A stretch of DNA of 64,000 bases from Pseudomonas asplenii. Lineage in GTDB: Bacteria > Pseudomonadota > Gammaproteobacteria > Pseudomonadales > Pseudomonadaceae. Shown one piece after another: positions 26,261-35,209 of the stretch; position 1 is the first letter of the stretch, and each line of letters begins with the position of its first letter. Made by a program: the position numbers and the translations under genes. Location: NCBI RefSeq assembly GCF_900105475.1, contig NZ_LT629777.1, positions 2,914,001-2,978,000 of the forward strand, in the 5' to 3' direction. The notes below the pieces were generated by a model, which saw only the letters and a list, made by a program, of their open reading frames with translations, was not told where the DNA came from and searched no databases.

Positions 26261-28087
26261 ATGCATCCCCGCGTTCTTGAGGTCACCGAACGGCTTATCG
26301 CCCGCAGCCGCGCCACCCGCGCGGCGTATCTGGCACTGATTCGCGGTGCTGCCAGCGATGGCCCCGTGCGCGGCAAGCTGCAATGCGCGAACTTTGCCCA
26401 TGGCGTGGCCGGATGCGGCAGCCAGGACAAGGAAACCCTGCGGATGATGAATGCCGCCAACGTGGCGATTGTTTCGTCCTATAACGACATGCTCTCCGCG
26501 CATCAGCCTTACGAGACCTACCCGGAGCAGCTCAAGCAGGCCCTGCGCGAGATCGGCTCGGTCGGCCAGTTCGCCGGGGGGGTGCCAGCGATGTGCGACG
26601 GCGTGACCCAGGGCGAGCCGGGCATGGAACTGGGGATCGCCAGTCGCGAAGTGATCGCGATGTCGACCGCGGTGGCGCTGTCGCACAATATGTTCGATGC
26701 GGCGCTGATGCTGGGCATCTGCGACAAGATCGTGCCGGGCCTGATGATGGGATCGCTGCGTTTCGGTCATCTGCCGACTATCTTCGTGCCCGGTGGGCCG
26801 ATGCTTTCGGGCATTTCCAACAAGCAGAAAGCCGATGTCCGCCAGCGTTACGCCGAAGGCAAGGCCAGCCGTGAGGAACTGCTGGAATCGGAGATGAAGT
26901 CCTACCACAGCCCCGGCACCTGCACCTTCTACGGCACCGCCAACACCAACCAGTTGCTGATGGAGGTCATGGGCCTGCACTTGCCGGGCGCGTCCTTCGT
27001 CAACCCGAATACACCGCTGCGCGATGCCCTGACCCGCGAGGCGGCGTTCCAGGTCACACGCATGACCAGGCAGAGCGGCAACTTCATGCCGATCGGCGAG
27101 ATCGTCGATGAGCGCTCGCTGGTCAACTCCATCGTTGCCCTGCATGCCACCGGCGGTTCGACCAATCACACTCTGCACATGCCGGCCATTGCCCAGGCGG
27201 CGGGTATCCAACTGACCTGGCAGGACATGGCCGATCTTTCCGAGGTGGTGCCGACGCTGTCCCACGTCTACCCGAACGGCAAGGCCGACATCAACCACTT
27301 CCAGGCGGCAGGCGGCATGTCGTTCCTGATCCGCGAACTGCTTGAGGCCGGTCTGTTGCACGAAGACGTCAACACCGTGGCCGGCCGTGGCTTGAGCCTC
27401 TACACCCGCGAGCCGTTCCTGCAGGACGGCGAACTGGTCTGGCGCGAGGGGCCGATCGAAAGCCTTGATGAAAACATCCTGCGTCCGGTGGCCCGTGCCT
27501 TCTCGCCTGAAGGTGGCCTGCGGGTGATGGAAGGCAACCTTGGGCGCGGGGTGATGAAAGTTTCCGCCGTGGCGCCTGAGCATCAGGTCGTTGAAGCGCC
27601 GGCGCTGGTGTTCCAGGACCAGCAGGACCTGGCCGATGCCTTCAAGGCCGGCCAACTGGAGAAAGACTTCGTGGCGGTCATGCGCTTCCAGGGGCCACGT
27701 TCCAACGGCATGCCGGAACTGCACAAGATGACCCCGTTCCTCGGCGTCCTGCAGGACCGTGGCTTCAAGGTTGCACTGGTGACCGATGGCCGTATGTCCG
27801 GCGCTTCGGGCAAGATTCCGGCGGCGATCCATGTCTGCCCCGAGGCCCATGTGGGCGGCGCGTTGGCGCGGGTGCGGGACGGCGATGTGATCCGTGTCGA
27901 CGGGGTGAAGGGGACGCTGAAAGTGCTGGTCGATGACGCGGAATTCGCAGCGCGCGAGCCGGCGGTCGGTCTGCTGGGTAATAATGTCGGCTGTGGCCGC
28001 GAATTGTTCGGCTTCATGCGCATGGCCTTCAGCTCGGCGGAGCAGGGGGCCAGTGCCTTCACTTCGGCCCTGGAGACCCTTGAATGA
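26261..28087 (+). CDS. edd: Phosphogluconate dehydratase
   Basis: A 608-residue IlvD/Edd-type iron-sulfur dehydratase that converts 6-phosphogluconate to 2-keto-3-deoxy-6-phosphogluconate, the first step specific to the Entner-Doudoroff pathway. Visible marks are the [20 protein letters not shown] start, the cysteines in [19 protein letters not shown] and [15 protein letters not shown] that bind the cluster and substrate, and the C-terminal [15 protein letters not shown]. It overlaps glk by four bases (ATGA), so the two are translated together. HexR sites lie upstream. Confidence 0.97.
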   Translation: MHPRVLEVTERLIARSRATRAAYLALIRGAASDGPVRGKLQCANFAHGVAGCGSQDKETLRMMNAANVAIVSSYNDMLSAHQPYETYPEQLKQALREIGSVGQFAGGVPAMCDGVTQGEPGMELGIASREVIAMSTAVALSHNMFDAALMLGICDKIVPGLMMGSLRFGHLPTIFVPGGPMLSGISNKQKADVRQRYAEGKASREELLESEMKSYHSPGTCTFYGTANTNQLLMEVMGLHLPGASFVNPNTPLRDALTREAAFQVTRMTRQSGNFMPIGEIVDERSLVNSIVALHATGGSTNHTLHMPAIAQAAGIQLTWQDMADLSEVVPTLSHVYPNGKADINHFQAAGGMSFLIRELLEAGLLHEDVNTVAGRGLSLYTREPFLQDGELVWREGPIESLDENILRPVARAFSPEGGLRVMEGNLGRGVMKVSAVAPEHQVVEAPALVFQDQQDLADAFKAGQLEKDFVAVMRFQGPRSNGMPELHKMTPFLGVLQDRGFKVALVTDGRMSGASGKIPAAIHVCPEAHVGGALARVRDGDVIRVDGVKGTLKVLVDDAEFAAREPAVGLLGNNVGCGRELFGFMRMAFSSAEQGASAFTSALETLE

Positions 28088-29043
28088 AATTGGCCCTGGT
28101 TGGCGATATCGGCGGCACCAATGCCCGCTTCGCCCTGTGGAAAGACAACGGCCTGGACTCGGTGAAGGTGCTTGCCACCGCCGATCACGTGTGCCCGGAA
28201 GACGCCATCAAGGTCTACCTGGATGGGCTGGGCCTGCCGTTGGGGGCCGTTGGCGCGGTGTGTCTGTCGGTGGCGGGGCCGGTGAGCGGCGACGAGTTCC
28301 GTTTCACCAATAACCATTGGCGCCTGAGCCGCAAGGCGTTCTGCGCGACCCTGCAGGTTGACGAGTTGCTGCTGGTCAACGACTTCTCGGCCATGGCCCT
28401 GGGGATGACTCGTCTCGAGCCCGATGAGTTTCGCGTGGTCTGCGAAGGTACGGCGGAACCGCACCGGCCGGCGGTGGTGATCGGCCCCGGTACCGGCTTG
28501 GGCGTTGGCACCCTGCTGAACCTGGGTGAGGGTGGATTCATGGCCTTGCCGGGGGAAGGTGGGCATGTCGACCTGCCCCTGAGCAGCCCCCGTGAAACCC
28601 AGCTGTGGCGACATATCCATGACGAGATCGGTCATGTCAGTGCCGAGACCGCCCTTAGCGGTGGCGGCCTGCCGCGGGTCTACCGGGCGATCTGCGCGGT
28701 GGATGGGCACCAGCCTGTCCTGGAGACGCCGGAGGCGATCACCGCTGCCGGCCTCGCGGGTGACCCGGTGGCGCAGGAAGTGCTGGAGCAATTCAGTTGC
28801 TGGCTGGGTCGGGTGGCGGGCAACAACGTGCTGACCACCGGAGGGCGTGGCGGGGTTTATATCGTCGGTGGCGTGATCCCGCGTTTTGCCGATTTCTTCA
28901 TCAAGAGCGGCTTCGCCAGAAGCTTTGCCGACAAGGGCTGCATGAGCGATTACTTCAAGGGCATTCCGGTGTGGTTGGTGACGGCGCCGTATTCCGGGCT
29001 GATCGGGGCGGGGGTGGCCTTGCAGCAGGCGCTTTGCGACTGA
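28084..29043 (+). CDS. glk: Glucokinase
   Basis: A 319-residue bacterial-type glucokinase, similar in length to E. coli Glk (321). The phosphate-binding start is [15 protein letters not shown], a catalytic aspartate lies in [12 protein letters not shown], the ATP loop is [10 protein letters not shown], and the glucose-binding part is [11 protein letters not shown]. It phosphorylates glucose brought in by Gts, leading to Zwf. It is coupled to edd by a four-base overlap. A REPIN follows the stop. Confidence 0.96.
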   Translation: MKLALVGDIGGTNARFALWKDNGLDSVKVLATADHVCPEDAIKVYLDGLGLPLGAVGAVCLSVAGPVSGDEFRFTNNHWRLSRKAFCATLQVDELLLVNDFSAMALGMTRLEPDEFRVVCEGTAEPHRPAVVIGPGTGLGVGTLLNLGEGGFMALPGEGGHVDLPLSSPRETQLWRHIHDEIGHVSAETALSGGGLPRVYRAICAVDGHQPVLETPEAITAAGLAGDPVAQEVLEQFSCWLGRVAGNNVLTTGGRGGVYIVGGVIPRFADFFIKSGFARSFADKGCMSDYFKGIPVWLVTAPYSGLIGAGVALQQALCD

Positions 29044-29056
29044 TTCGGTGTTGGCT

Positions 29057-29142
29057 TCTTCGTGGGCAAGCCCGCTCCCACGGATACGGTGGAACCCTTG
29101 GGTCCACCGATTCCTTGCAGGAGCGGGCTTGCCCGCGAAGAG
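29057..29142. repeat. REPIN (two REP palindromes in opposite orientation) after glk
   Basis: GTGGGCAAGCCCGCTCCCAC and GGAGCGGGCTTGCCCGC face each other, with an inner stem GGTGGA/TCCACC between. It separates edd-glk from gltR-gtrS. Confidence 0.85.
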
Positions 29143-29163
29143 GCCCTCAAGATCAACACATCT

Positions 29164-29192
29164 TCACCGCTCAATCGATTGAGGCATAATCC
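29164..29192 (+). promoter_or_regulatory. Candidate gltR promoter with a perfect 14-base palindrome
   Basis: TTCACC (29164-29169) and CATAAT (29186-29191) are separated by 16 bases. The spacer holds CTCAATCGATTGAG (29170-29183), a perfect palindrome placed where a repressor would block polymerase. Confidence 0.5.
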
Positions 29193-29230
29193 GCGTTTCG
29201 GTCCTAACCACAACAACAGGGACATCCCCC

Positions 29231-29962
29231 GTGAGCGCATTCAGTAAGTCCATTCTCCTGGTCGATGATGATCAGGAAATCCGTGAACTGCTGGACACCT
29301 ACCTCAGTCGTGCCGGTTTTCAGGTGCGCACGGTCGGTGATGGCGCCGGTTTTCGCCAGGCGCTCAATGAAGCGCCGAGTGACCTGGTCATCCTCGATGT
29401 GATGCTGCCCGACGAAGACGGCTTCAGCCTCTGCCGCTGGGTCCGCCAGCACCCGCGCCAGGCCCACGTTCCGATCATCATGCTGACCGCCAGTTCCGAC
29501 GAGGCAGACCGGGTGATTGGTCTTGAGCTTGGCGCAGACGATTACCTCGGCAAACCCTTCAGTCCCCGTGAGTTGCAGGCCCGGATCAAGGCTCTGCTGC
29601 GCCGTGCCCAATTCGGCCAGGAACGCGCTGGCAGCGAAGTGCTGGCCTTCGACGAGTGGCGCCTGGACACGGTCAGTCACCGCTTGTTCCACGTCGACGG
29701 TGAAGAGGTGATTCTTTCCGGTGCCGACTTCGCCCTGCTCAAGCTGTTTCTCGACCATCCCCAGGAAATCCTCGATCGCGACACCATCGGCAATGCCACC
29801 CGTGGACGCGACCTGATGCCCCTGGACCGGATCGTCGACATGGCGGTCAGCCGCTTGCGCCAACGCCTGCGCGATACCGAGAAACCTCCACGGCTGATCC
29901 GCACCGTGCGTGGCAGCGGTTACCAGTTGGCTGCCAACGTCACCGCCGCCAATGCTCTCTGA
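29231..29962 (+). CDS. gltR: Response regulator GltR
   Basis: A 243-residue OmpR-type regulator. The receiver has D56 in VILDVMLPDEDG, the acidic cluster VDDD at 11-14 and K in GKPF. A winged-helix domain ends in IRTVRGSGYQLA. With GtrS it senses sugar acids (2-ketogluconate in P. aeruginosa and P. putida) and controls glucose uptake genes. GTG is the start. Its stop overlaps the gtrS start, so the two proteins are made together. It is positioned between glk and the transport genes as in P. putida. Confidence 0.93.
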   Translation: MSAFSKSILLVDDDQEIRELLDTYLSRAGFQVRTVGDGAGFRQALNEAPSDLVILDVMLPDEDGFSLCRWVRQHPRQAHVPIIMLTASSDEADRVIGLELGADDYLGKPFSPRELQARIKALLRRAQFGQERAGSEVLAFDEWRLDTVSHRLFHVDGEEVILSGADFALLKLFLDHPQEILDRDTIGNATRGRDLMPLDRIVDMAVSRLRQRLRDTEKPPRLIRTVRGSGYQLAANVTAANAL

Positions 29963-31412
29963 ACTGCGCCAGCGTCTGCCGGTGCCACGCTCGCTGCTTG
30001 GGCGGATGCTGCTGCTGACGTTGCTTGCAGTGCTGTTGGCCCAGGCGCTGTCCAGTGTCATCTGGCTTTCGCAATTGCGTGCAACCCAGCTCGAAGGGCT
30101 GGTCACCAGTGCCCGTAGCCTGGCCCACTCGATGACGGCCAGCGTCAGTTACCTGCGCTCGTTGCCCCTGGCCTATCGGCCACTGGTGCTCGACCAGTTG
30201 CGCAGCATGGGCGGGACACGATTCGTCGTGACCCTCAACGACAAGCCGCTGGACATGCAACTGCTTGGCCCGACCCCACGCAAGACGGCGGTACTCGAAG
30301 CGGTCCACGAGGTGCTGCGCCAGTCCCTGGGCAATGACGTCGATATCACGGTGAACTTCGTCAGCCCCGACAATCTGCGGATCTTCAACGGCGGTCTGAA
30401 GCTCGACGAACTGCCGCGTTCCTGGGCGCACTACGCGCTGACCCTGGAACCGGTGAATCCGCCGGTACTGGTCACGCAGATCCAGATGTCGCCCGGCGAA
30501 TGGCTGTATATCGCCTCGTTGTTGCCCGAACCCTATACCAGCCTGGAAGAGGAGGGGCTACCGTCCCAGCAGGTCTGGTTCATTCTGCTCACCAGCGGTT
30601 TCCTTTTGCTGTTCATCGGTCTGCTGGTGCATTGGCAGAGTCGGCCACTCAAGCGCCTGGCCCGTTCGGCACGGGATATGTCGCTGGGGGCGGAGGAGGT
30701 GCGTCCGGTAATGGAGGGCGGTGGCAGCGAAGTGATGGAAGTCGGGCGGGCGCTCAACACCATGCGTGAGCGCATCAGTCGCTACCTGACCGAGCGCAGT
30801 CAGTTGTTCAGTGCGATCTCCCACGACCTGCGTACGCCCATCACCCGCCTGCGCCTGCGAGTCGAGTTGCTTGAGGATGAGCAACTGCAACTGAAATTCG
30901 GCCGCGATCTCGATGAGCTGGAGATGTTGGTCAAGGGCGCGTTGCAATGTGTGAAGGACACCGATATTCACGAGAATATCGAGCCGGTGGACCTCAACCA
31001 GGCCCTTGATACCTTGGTCGAGTGTTACCTGTCGCCCAACGGCAATGGTCTGGTCAGTATCAACGGGCGGGCGCAGGCAAGTTATCCGGGCAAGCCGCTG
31101 GCCCTGCGTCGCTGCATGGGCAATCTGATCGACAATGCCCTCAAGTATGGTGAGCGGGCGCACCTGCACATCGAGGACGATGACAGTGCTTTTGTCCTGC
31201 ACGTCGACGACGAAGGACCGGGGGTACCCGAGCAGCGCCTGCAACAGGTTTTCGAGCCGCATTTTCGCCTGTCCGGCCACCAGCAGGGCTATGGCCTGGG
31301 TCTGGGCATCGCCCGCAACATCGCCCATAGCCATGGCGGGGAAGTCAGTCTGCAGAACCTGCGTGGAGGTGGCTTGCGGGTTACTTTGTGCTTGCCGCGA
31401 AATGTCGACTGA
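29952..31412 (+). CDS. gtrS: Sensor histidine kinase GtrS
   Basis: A 486-residue membrane kinase. Membrane helix 1 covers about 18-42, a periplasmic ligand domain about 43-205, helix 2 about 208-230, then HAMP, HisKA with H291 in AISHDLRTPITRL, and HATPase with NLIDNALKYG and DEGPGVPE, GYGLGLGIARN. The ATG at 29952 overlaps the end of gltR by 11 bases; an in-frame upstream extension lies within gltR and is unlikely. The last 32 bases overlap, tail to tail, the AP2-like gene on the other strand. Confidence 0.92.
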   Translation: MLSELRQRLPVPRSLLGRMLLLTLLAVLLAQALSSVIWLSQLRATQLEGLVTSARSLAHSMTASVSYLRSLPLAYRPLVLDQLRSMGGTRFVVTLNDKPLDMQLLGPTPRKTAVLEAVHEVLRQSLGNDVDITVNFVSPDNLRIFNGGLKLDELPRSWAHYALTLEPVNPPVLVTQIQMSPGEWLYIASLLPEPYTSLEEEGLPSQQVWFILLTSGFLLLFIGLLVHWQSRPLKRLARSARDMSLGAEEVRPVMEGGGSEVMEVGRALNTMRERISRYLTERSQLFSAISHDLRTPITRLRLRVELLEDEQLQLKFGRDLDELEMLVKGALQCVKDTDIHENIEPVDLNQALDTLVECYLSPNGNGLVSINGRAQASYPGKPLALRRCMGNLIDNALKYGERAHLHIEDDDSAFVLHVDDEGPGVPEQRLQQVFEPHFRLSGHQQGYGLGLGIARNIAHSHGGEVSLQNLRGGGLRVTLCLPRNVD

Positions 31413-32025
31413 TCGACAACGAGGCTTGTTCCGGGCTGATGCTCAGTGGCGGCCCCTGGTCGTCCGGCAGGTGACTGTCTGCTGAGGTGCGGCGACACCG
31501 GGCCTGGCCGATGGCTGCCTGGATACGGTGCTCGCGCATGCGTGTGTTGTTCTGGCTGAAATGCTGCTGCAAGGCCTGCATGGCCTGCTCGTAGGGTTCT
31601 TCGCAAAGTGCCAGTTGCTGTTGGCGCTCATTCAGGGCCAGGCATTTGGCCTGCTGCTCACCGTACCGTTCGACGCTGAAACTGCGGCTCAGGTTGTAGC
31701 CATGGATGCGGGTGCTGGCGCGCCAGTAACCGATGTTGTTGGTTTCGAGCCTCATGACTCCCGGATGCCCGCTGGTGTTGTGGGGCAGCAGGCGTTGGCG
31801 ACTTTCATAGGTCTGCACCGCCGGCATTTTCAGCACCAGCGCATTGCGACACGACTCGGCGGCCAGGTGTGCGGGCTGTTCGCCGCCGTGCTCCGCGAAG
31901 GTGAATACCTCGCTCAGCAGCTTGCCGCCCCGGCGTACTTCCACCTTCCAGGCGTACTGCCGATTTTCCTGGTGCAATGGAAAGATGCAGCATTGGCGGG
32001 CCGGATATGCAATGTCGTTTGCCAT
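31381..32025 (-). CDS. Protein with two AP2-like repeats, unknown function
   Basis: A 214-residue soluble protein. Two segments, residues about 24-66 (YAWKVEVRRGGKLLSEVF) and 99-141 (GYWRASTRIHGYNLSRSF), align with each other as W(K/R)-x5-R-xx-G-xx-LS-xx-F followed by HGEQ or YGEQ, A, LA and R. This spacing, and the PGV before the second repeat, resemble the AP2 DNA-binding fold (W-R-A, F, E-E-A-A-x-A-Y). A mixed helix covers 142-175 and a disordered tail the rest. I infer a DNA-binding protein, not proved. Starts at 32025 (AAGAGG eight bases before) and 32061 are both possible. It overlaps gtrS by 32 bases. Confidence 0.6.
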   Translation of the reverse strand: MANDIAYPARQCCIFPLHQENRQYAWKVEVRRGGKLLSEVFTFAEHGGEQPAHLAAESCRNALVLKMPAVQTYESRQRLLPHNTSGHPGVMRLETNNIGYWRASTRIHGYNLSRSFSVERYGEQQAKCLALNERQQQLALCEEPYEQAMQALQQHFSQNNTRMREHRIQAAIGQARCRRTSADSHLPDDQGPPLSISPEQASLSISRHFAASTK

Positions 32026-32368
32026 GGGGTATGCCTCTTCGGGTGGGCGTCGGTTTTTCATGGAGCCTTTCAGGGATGACAGTGAGCGAGATTCGCTCAG
32101 GCAAAGGGACGCATCAATGTGGGAAAAGGCTTTAGGGATAGCTCCTACATGGAAAAGAGAAGCAGCCTAGTCGGCATTTTTCCTACTTTGGCTCATGAAA
32201 GAACCTGATCAAAACGCGGCTGCAGAGGGCTCTAATTGTCACTGTCTGGTGACATTATCGTCAGCCTTCGTTACCTGCCGCCGCCTGGGCGCTGGTTAGA
32301 ATCCGCAGCACGACAGGCCAGTGACCTGCTCCTGAATACGCTCCTGAATAACAATAAAGGTGAAGAGC
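32026..32368. other. 343-bp divergent region between the AP2-like gene and the AGE-family gene
   Basis: No further gene is seen. It contains the shared promoter element (32265-32305) described separately. AAAGG at 32356-32360 is the ribosome-binding site of the AGE-family gene. Confidence 0.5.
32265..32305 (+). promoter_or_regulatory. Shared promoter element, AGE-epimerase copy
   Basis: CCTTCGTTACCTGC (32265-32278), 18 bases, then TAGAATCCG (32297-32305). The same two blocks at the same spacing precede gtsA. Confidence 0.7.
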
Positions 32369-33637
32369 ATGACGGGCGACAGCCTTGAATTTTCGTTCGG
32401 CAGCTGGCTGAACGCTTCTGCCCACAGAGCCTGGTTGATGGCCGAAGGACAGCGCCTGTTGGCGTTCGCCAGGGCCGCCCGGCTCGATGAAGGGTTCGGC
32501 AATCTCGACGGGCAGGGTCGCCTGCCCGCTCAGGCCATGGCCGAAACCATGAATACTGCCCGCATGACCCACTGTTTTGCCATGGCCCATATCCAGGGCA
32601 TTCCTGGCTGCCTGCCGCTGGTCGAACATGGTGTTGCCGCGCTCTGGGGCCCGCTGCGTGATGCAACCTTCGGTGGCTGGTACGCGGCGCCGGAACACCG
32701 TGATGGCAACCGTGGCAAGGCTGCCTATCTGCATGCCTTTGTCGCCCTCGCCGCGAGTTCGGCGGTGGTCGCCGGCTGCGCGCAAGCCCAAGACCTGCTG
32801 GCCGAAGCGATCCGGGTGATCGACACGCATTTCTGGAGCGAAGAGGAGGGCGCGCTACGCGAGTCCTTCGCGCGTGACTGGAGCAACGAGGAAGCCTATC
32901 GCGGTGCCAACAGCAACATGCATGGCACCGAGGCATTCCTGGCCCTGGCCGATGTCACCGGCGACAGTCGCTGGCTGGATCGCGCATTGCGTATCGTCGA
33001 ACGGGTGATTCACCAGCAGGCGGGAGGTAACGGCTTCACCGTCATCGAGCACTTCGACCGGGATTGGCAGCCGTTGCGCGAATACAACCAGGATAACCCG
33101 GCGGACGGTTTCCGTCCTTACGGCACGACGCCGGGACACGCCTTCGAGTGGGCCAGGTTGCTGCTGCATCTCGAGGCGGCTCGCGATGCAGTGGGACTGC
33201 TCACGCCAGACTGGCTGCTGGAAGACGCCCGCCAATTGTTTGCCGGTGCCTGTTGCCATGCCTGGAACGCCGATGGCCGACCGGGGCTGGTCTATACCCT
33301 GGATTGGGACAATCGCCCGGTGGTGCGCGAGCGTCTGCACTGGGTGCATTGCGAAGCCAGCGCGACGGCGGCAGCCCTGTTGCGGCGCACGCGAGAGCAG
33401 CAGTACGAAACCTGGTACCGACGTTTCTGGGACTTCAACGAGCTGCATTTCATCGACCGGCTATACGGCAGCTGGCATCACGAACTGGACGAGCACAATC
33501 GGCCCAGCGCCAGGATCTGGGGCGGCAAGCCCGACCTCTATCATGCCTACCAGGCACTCCTGTTACCCTGCATGCCACTGGCGACAAGTCTGGCGAGCGC
33601 TCTGGCTCGGCACTTTGCCGAGGAAGCCGGAGTCTGA
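32369..33637 (+). CDS. AGE family epimerase/isomerase (possible mannose isomerase)
   Basis: A 422-residue (alpha/alpha)6-barrel enzyme of the N-acylglucosamine 2-epimerase family. Visible marks are MTHCFAMAHIQGIPG in the second barrel helix, GANSNMHGTEAFLAL (substrate histidine region), and PGHAFEWARLLLHL (the family GHxxEWxxLL motif). Members interconvert mannose and fructose, or epimerise N-acylglucosamine or cellobiose. Placement before the glucose/mannose transporter suggests a mannose-type isomerase; the exact substrate is not known. It has its own promoter, sharing an element with gtsA. AAAGG at eight bases favours ATG 32369 over GTG 32360. Confidence 0.87.
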   Translation: MTGDSLEFSFGSWLNASAHRAWLMAEGQRLLAFARAARLDEGFGNLDGQGRLPAQAMAETMNTARMTHCFAMAHIQGIPGCLPLVEHGVAALWGPLRDATFGGWYAAPEHRDGNRGKAAYLHAFVALAASSAVVAGCAQAQDLLAEAIRVIDTHFWSEEEGALRESFARDWSNEEAYRGANSNMHGTEAFLALADVTGDSRWLDRALRIVERVIHQQAGGNGFTVIEHFDRDWQPLREYNQDNPADGFRPYGTTPGHAFEWARLLLHLEAARDAVGLLTPDWLLEDARQLFAGACCHAWNADGRPGLVYTLDWDNRPVVRERLHWVHCEASATAAALLRRTREQQYETWYRRFWDFNELHFIDRLYGSWHHELDEHNRPSARIWGGKPDLYHAYQALLLPCMPLATSLASALARHFAEEAGV

Positions 33638-33682
33638 GCCATGGGCTTGGCCTATGTAACCATGCAGTGACATTCGCGCGTC

Positions 33683-33723
33683 CCTTCGTTACCTGCGAAG
33701 GCATGCGCCTTTACTAGAATCCG
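33683..33723 (+). promoter_or_regulatory. Shared promoter element, gtsA copy
   Basis: CCTTCGTTACCTGC (33683-33696), 18 bases, TAGAATCCG (33715-33723). Here the block is extended to a perfect inverted repeat, CCTTCG-N7-CGAAGG (33683-33701). It is a likely target of a sugar-responsive regulator such as GltR. Confidence 0.7.
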
Positions 33724-33775
33724 TTGCAGCGCAAGCACCAGACTTGCATGCATAACAACAAGAAAGGTACTTCAG

Positions 33776-35062
33776 ATGAATTCGATTTCTCGCCTCGCCG
33801 CAGTGATTTCCCTCGCCTCGTTGTTCCCGCTCAGCGCACTGGCTGCCGACTCCAAAGGGAGTGTGGAAGTGGTTCACTGGTGGACGTCCGGTGGTGAAAA
33901 AGCTGCGGTCGATGTCCTCAAGGCCCAGGTAGAAAAAGACGGTTTCACCTGGAAAGACGGCGCTGTCGCCGGCGGTGGCGGTGCCACAGCCATGACCGTA
34001 CTCAAGAGCCGCGCCGTAGCCGGCAACCCGCCTGCTGTCGCCCAGATCAAGGGCCCCGACATTCAGGAGTGGGCATCCACCGGCCTGCTCGACACCGACG
34101 TCCTCAAGGATGTCGCCAAGCAAGAGAAGTGGGACAGCCTGCTCGACAAGAAAGTCTCCGACACCGTGAAGTATGAAGGCGACTACGTAGCCGTGCCGGT
34201 GAACATCCACCGCGTCAACTGGCTGTGGATCAACCCCGAGGTCTTCAAGAAAGCCGGTATCGAGAAGGCACCGACCACCCTCGAGGAATTCTACGCCGCA
34301 GGTGACAAGCTCAAGGCTGCCGGTTTCATTCCTCTGGCCCATGGTGGCCAGCCTTGGCAGGACAGCACCGTGTTCGAAGCGGTGGTGCTTTCCGTGATGG
34401 GCGTCGACGGTTACAAGAAAGCCCTGGTTGACCTGGACAACGCAACCCTGACCGGCCCGCAAATGGTCAAGGCGCTGACCGAACTGAAGAAAGTCGCGAC
34501 CTATATGGACGTCGACGGCAAGGGCCAGGACTGGAACCTGGAAGCGGCCAAGGTCATCAACGGCAAGGCCGGCATGCAGATCATGGGTGACTGGGCCAAG
34601 AGCGAATGGACCGCCGCCAAGAAAGTCGCCGGCAAGGATTACCAGTGCGTTGCCTTCCCGGGTACCGACAAGGCCTTCACCTACAACATCGACTCCCTGG
34701 CGGTGTTCAAGCAGAAGGACAAAGGTACGGCTGCCGGCCAGCAGGACATCGCCAAGATTGTACTGGGCGAGAACTTCCAGAAGGTCTTCAGCATCAACAA
34801 GGGCTCGATCCCGGTGCGTAACGACATGCTGGCCGACATGACCAAGTATGGCTTCGACTCCTGCGCGCAGACCGCTGCCAAGGACTTCCTGGCGGATGCC
34901 AAGAATGGCGGCCTGCAGCCGAGCATGGCGCACAACATGGCGACCACGCTGGCCGTACAGGGTGCGTTCTTCGACGTCGTGACCAACTACATCAACGACC
35001 CGAAAGCCGATCCGGCTGATGCGGCGAAGAAACTCGGTGCGGCGGTCAAGTCCGCCAAGTAA
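33776..35062 (+). CDS. gtsA: Glucose ABC transporter substrate-binding protein GtsA
   Basis: A 428-residue periplasmic protein of the CUT1 extracellular solute-binding family. The signal peptide ends in LSALA-ADS. The mature start [23 protein letters not shown] and the hinge region with [37 protein letters not shown] are typical of the Pseudomonas glucose/mannose binding protein. It catches glucose in the periplasm and passes it to GtsBC. A REPIN lies between its stop and gtsB, which can stabilise the gtsA part of the message and give more binding protein than permease. Promoter element at 33683-33723. Confidence 0.94.
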   Translation: MNSISRLAAVISLASLFPLSALAADSKGSVEVVHWWTSGGEKAAVDVLKAQVEKDGFTWKDGAVAGGGGATAMTVLKSRAVAGNPPAVAQIKGPDIQEWASTGLLDTDVLKDVAKQEKWDSLLDKKVSDTVKYEGDYVAVPVNIHRVNWLWINPEVFKKAGIEKAPTTLEEFYAAGDKLKAAGFIPLAHGGQPWQDSTVFEAVVLSVMGVDGYKKALVDLDNATLTGPQMVKALTELKKVATYMDVDGKGQDWNLEAAKVINGKAGMQIMGDWAKSEWTAAKKVAGKDYQCVAFPGTDKAFTYNIDSLAVFKQKDKGTAAGQQDIAKIVLGENFQKVFSINKGSIPVRNDMLADMTKYGFDSCAQTAAKDFLADAKNGGLQPSMAHNMATTLAVQGAFFDVVTNYINDPKADPADAAKKLGAAVKSAK

Positions 35063-35073
35063 ACGCCCACCTT

Positions 35074-35166
35074 TGTAGGGGCGTGGCTTGCCCGTGAAAG
35101 CGGTATGTCAGTCAACGAGTGAGTCGTCTGATCCGGCGCTTTCGCGGGCAAGCCCTGCTCCTGCAG
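35074..35166. repeat. REPIN between gtsA and gtsB
   Basis: GGCGTGGCTTGCCCGTGAAAG and CTTTCGCGGGCAAGCCCTGC face each other inside the operon. Confidence 0.85.
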
Positions 35167-35209
35167 AGAGAGGTTGATGTAGTTCCTATTTCTTGTACTG
35201 GATTTTCCC

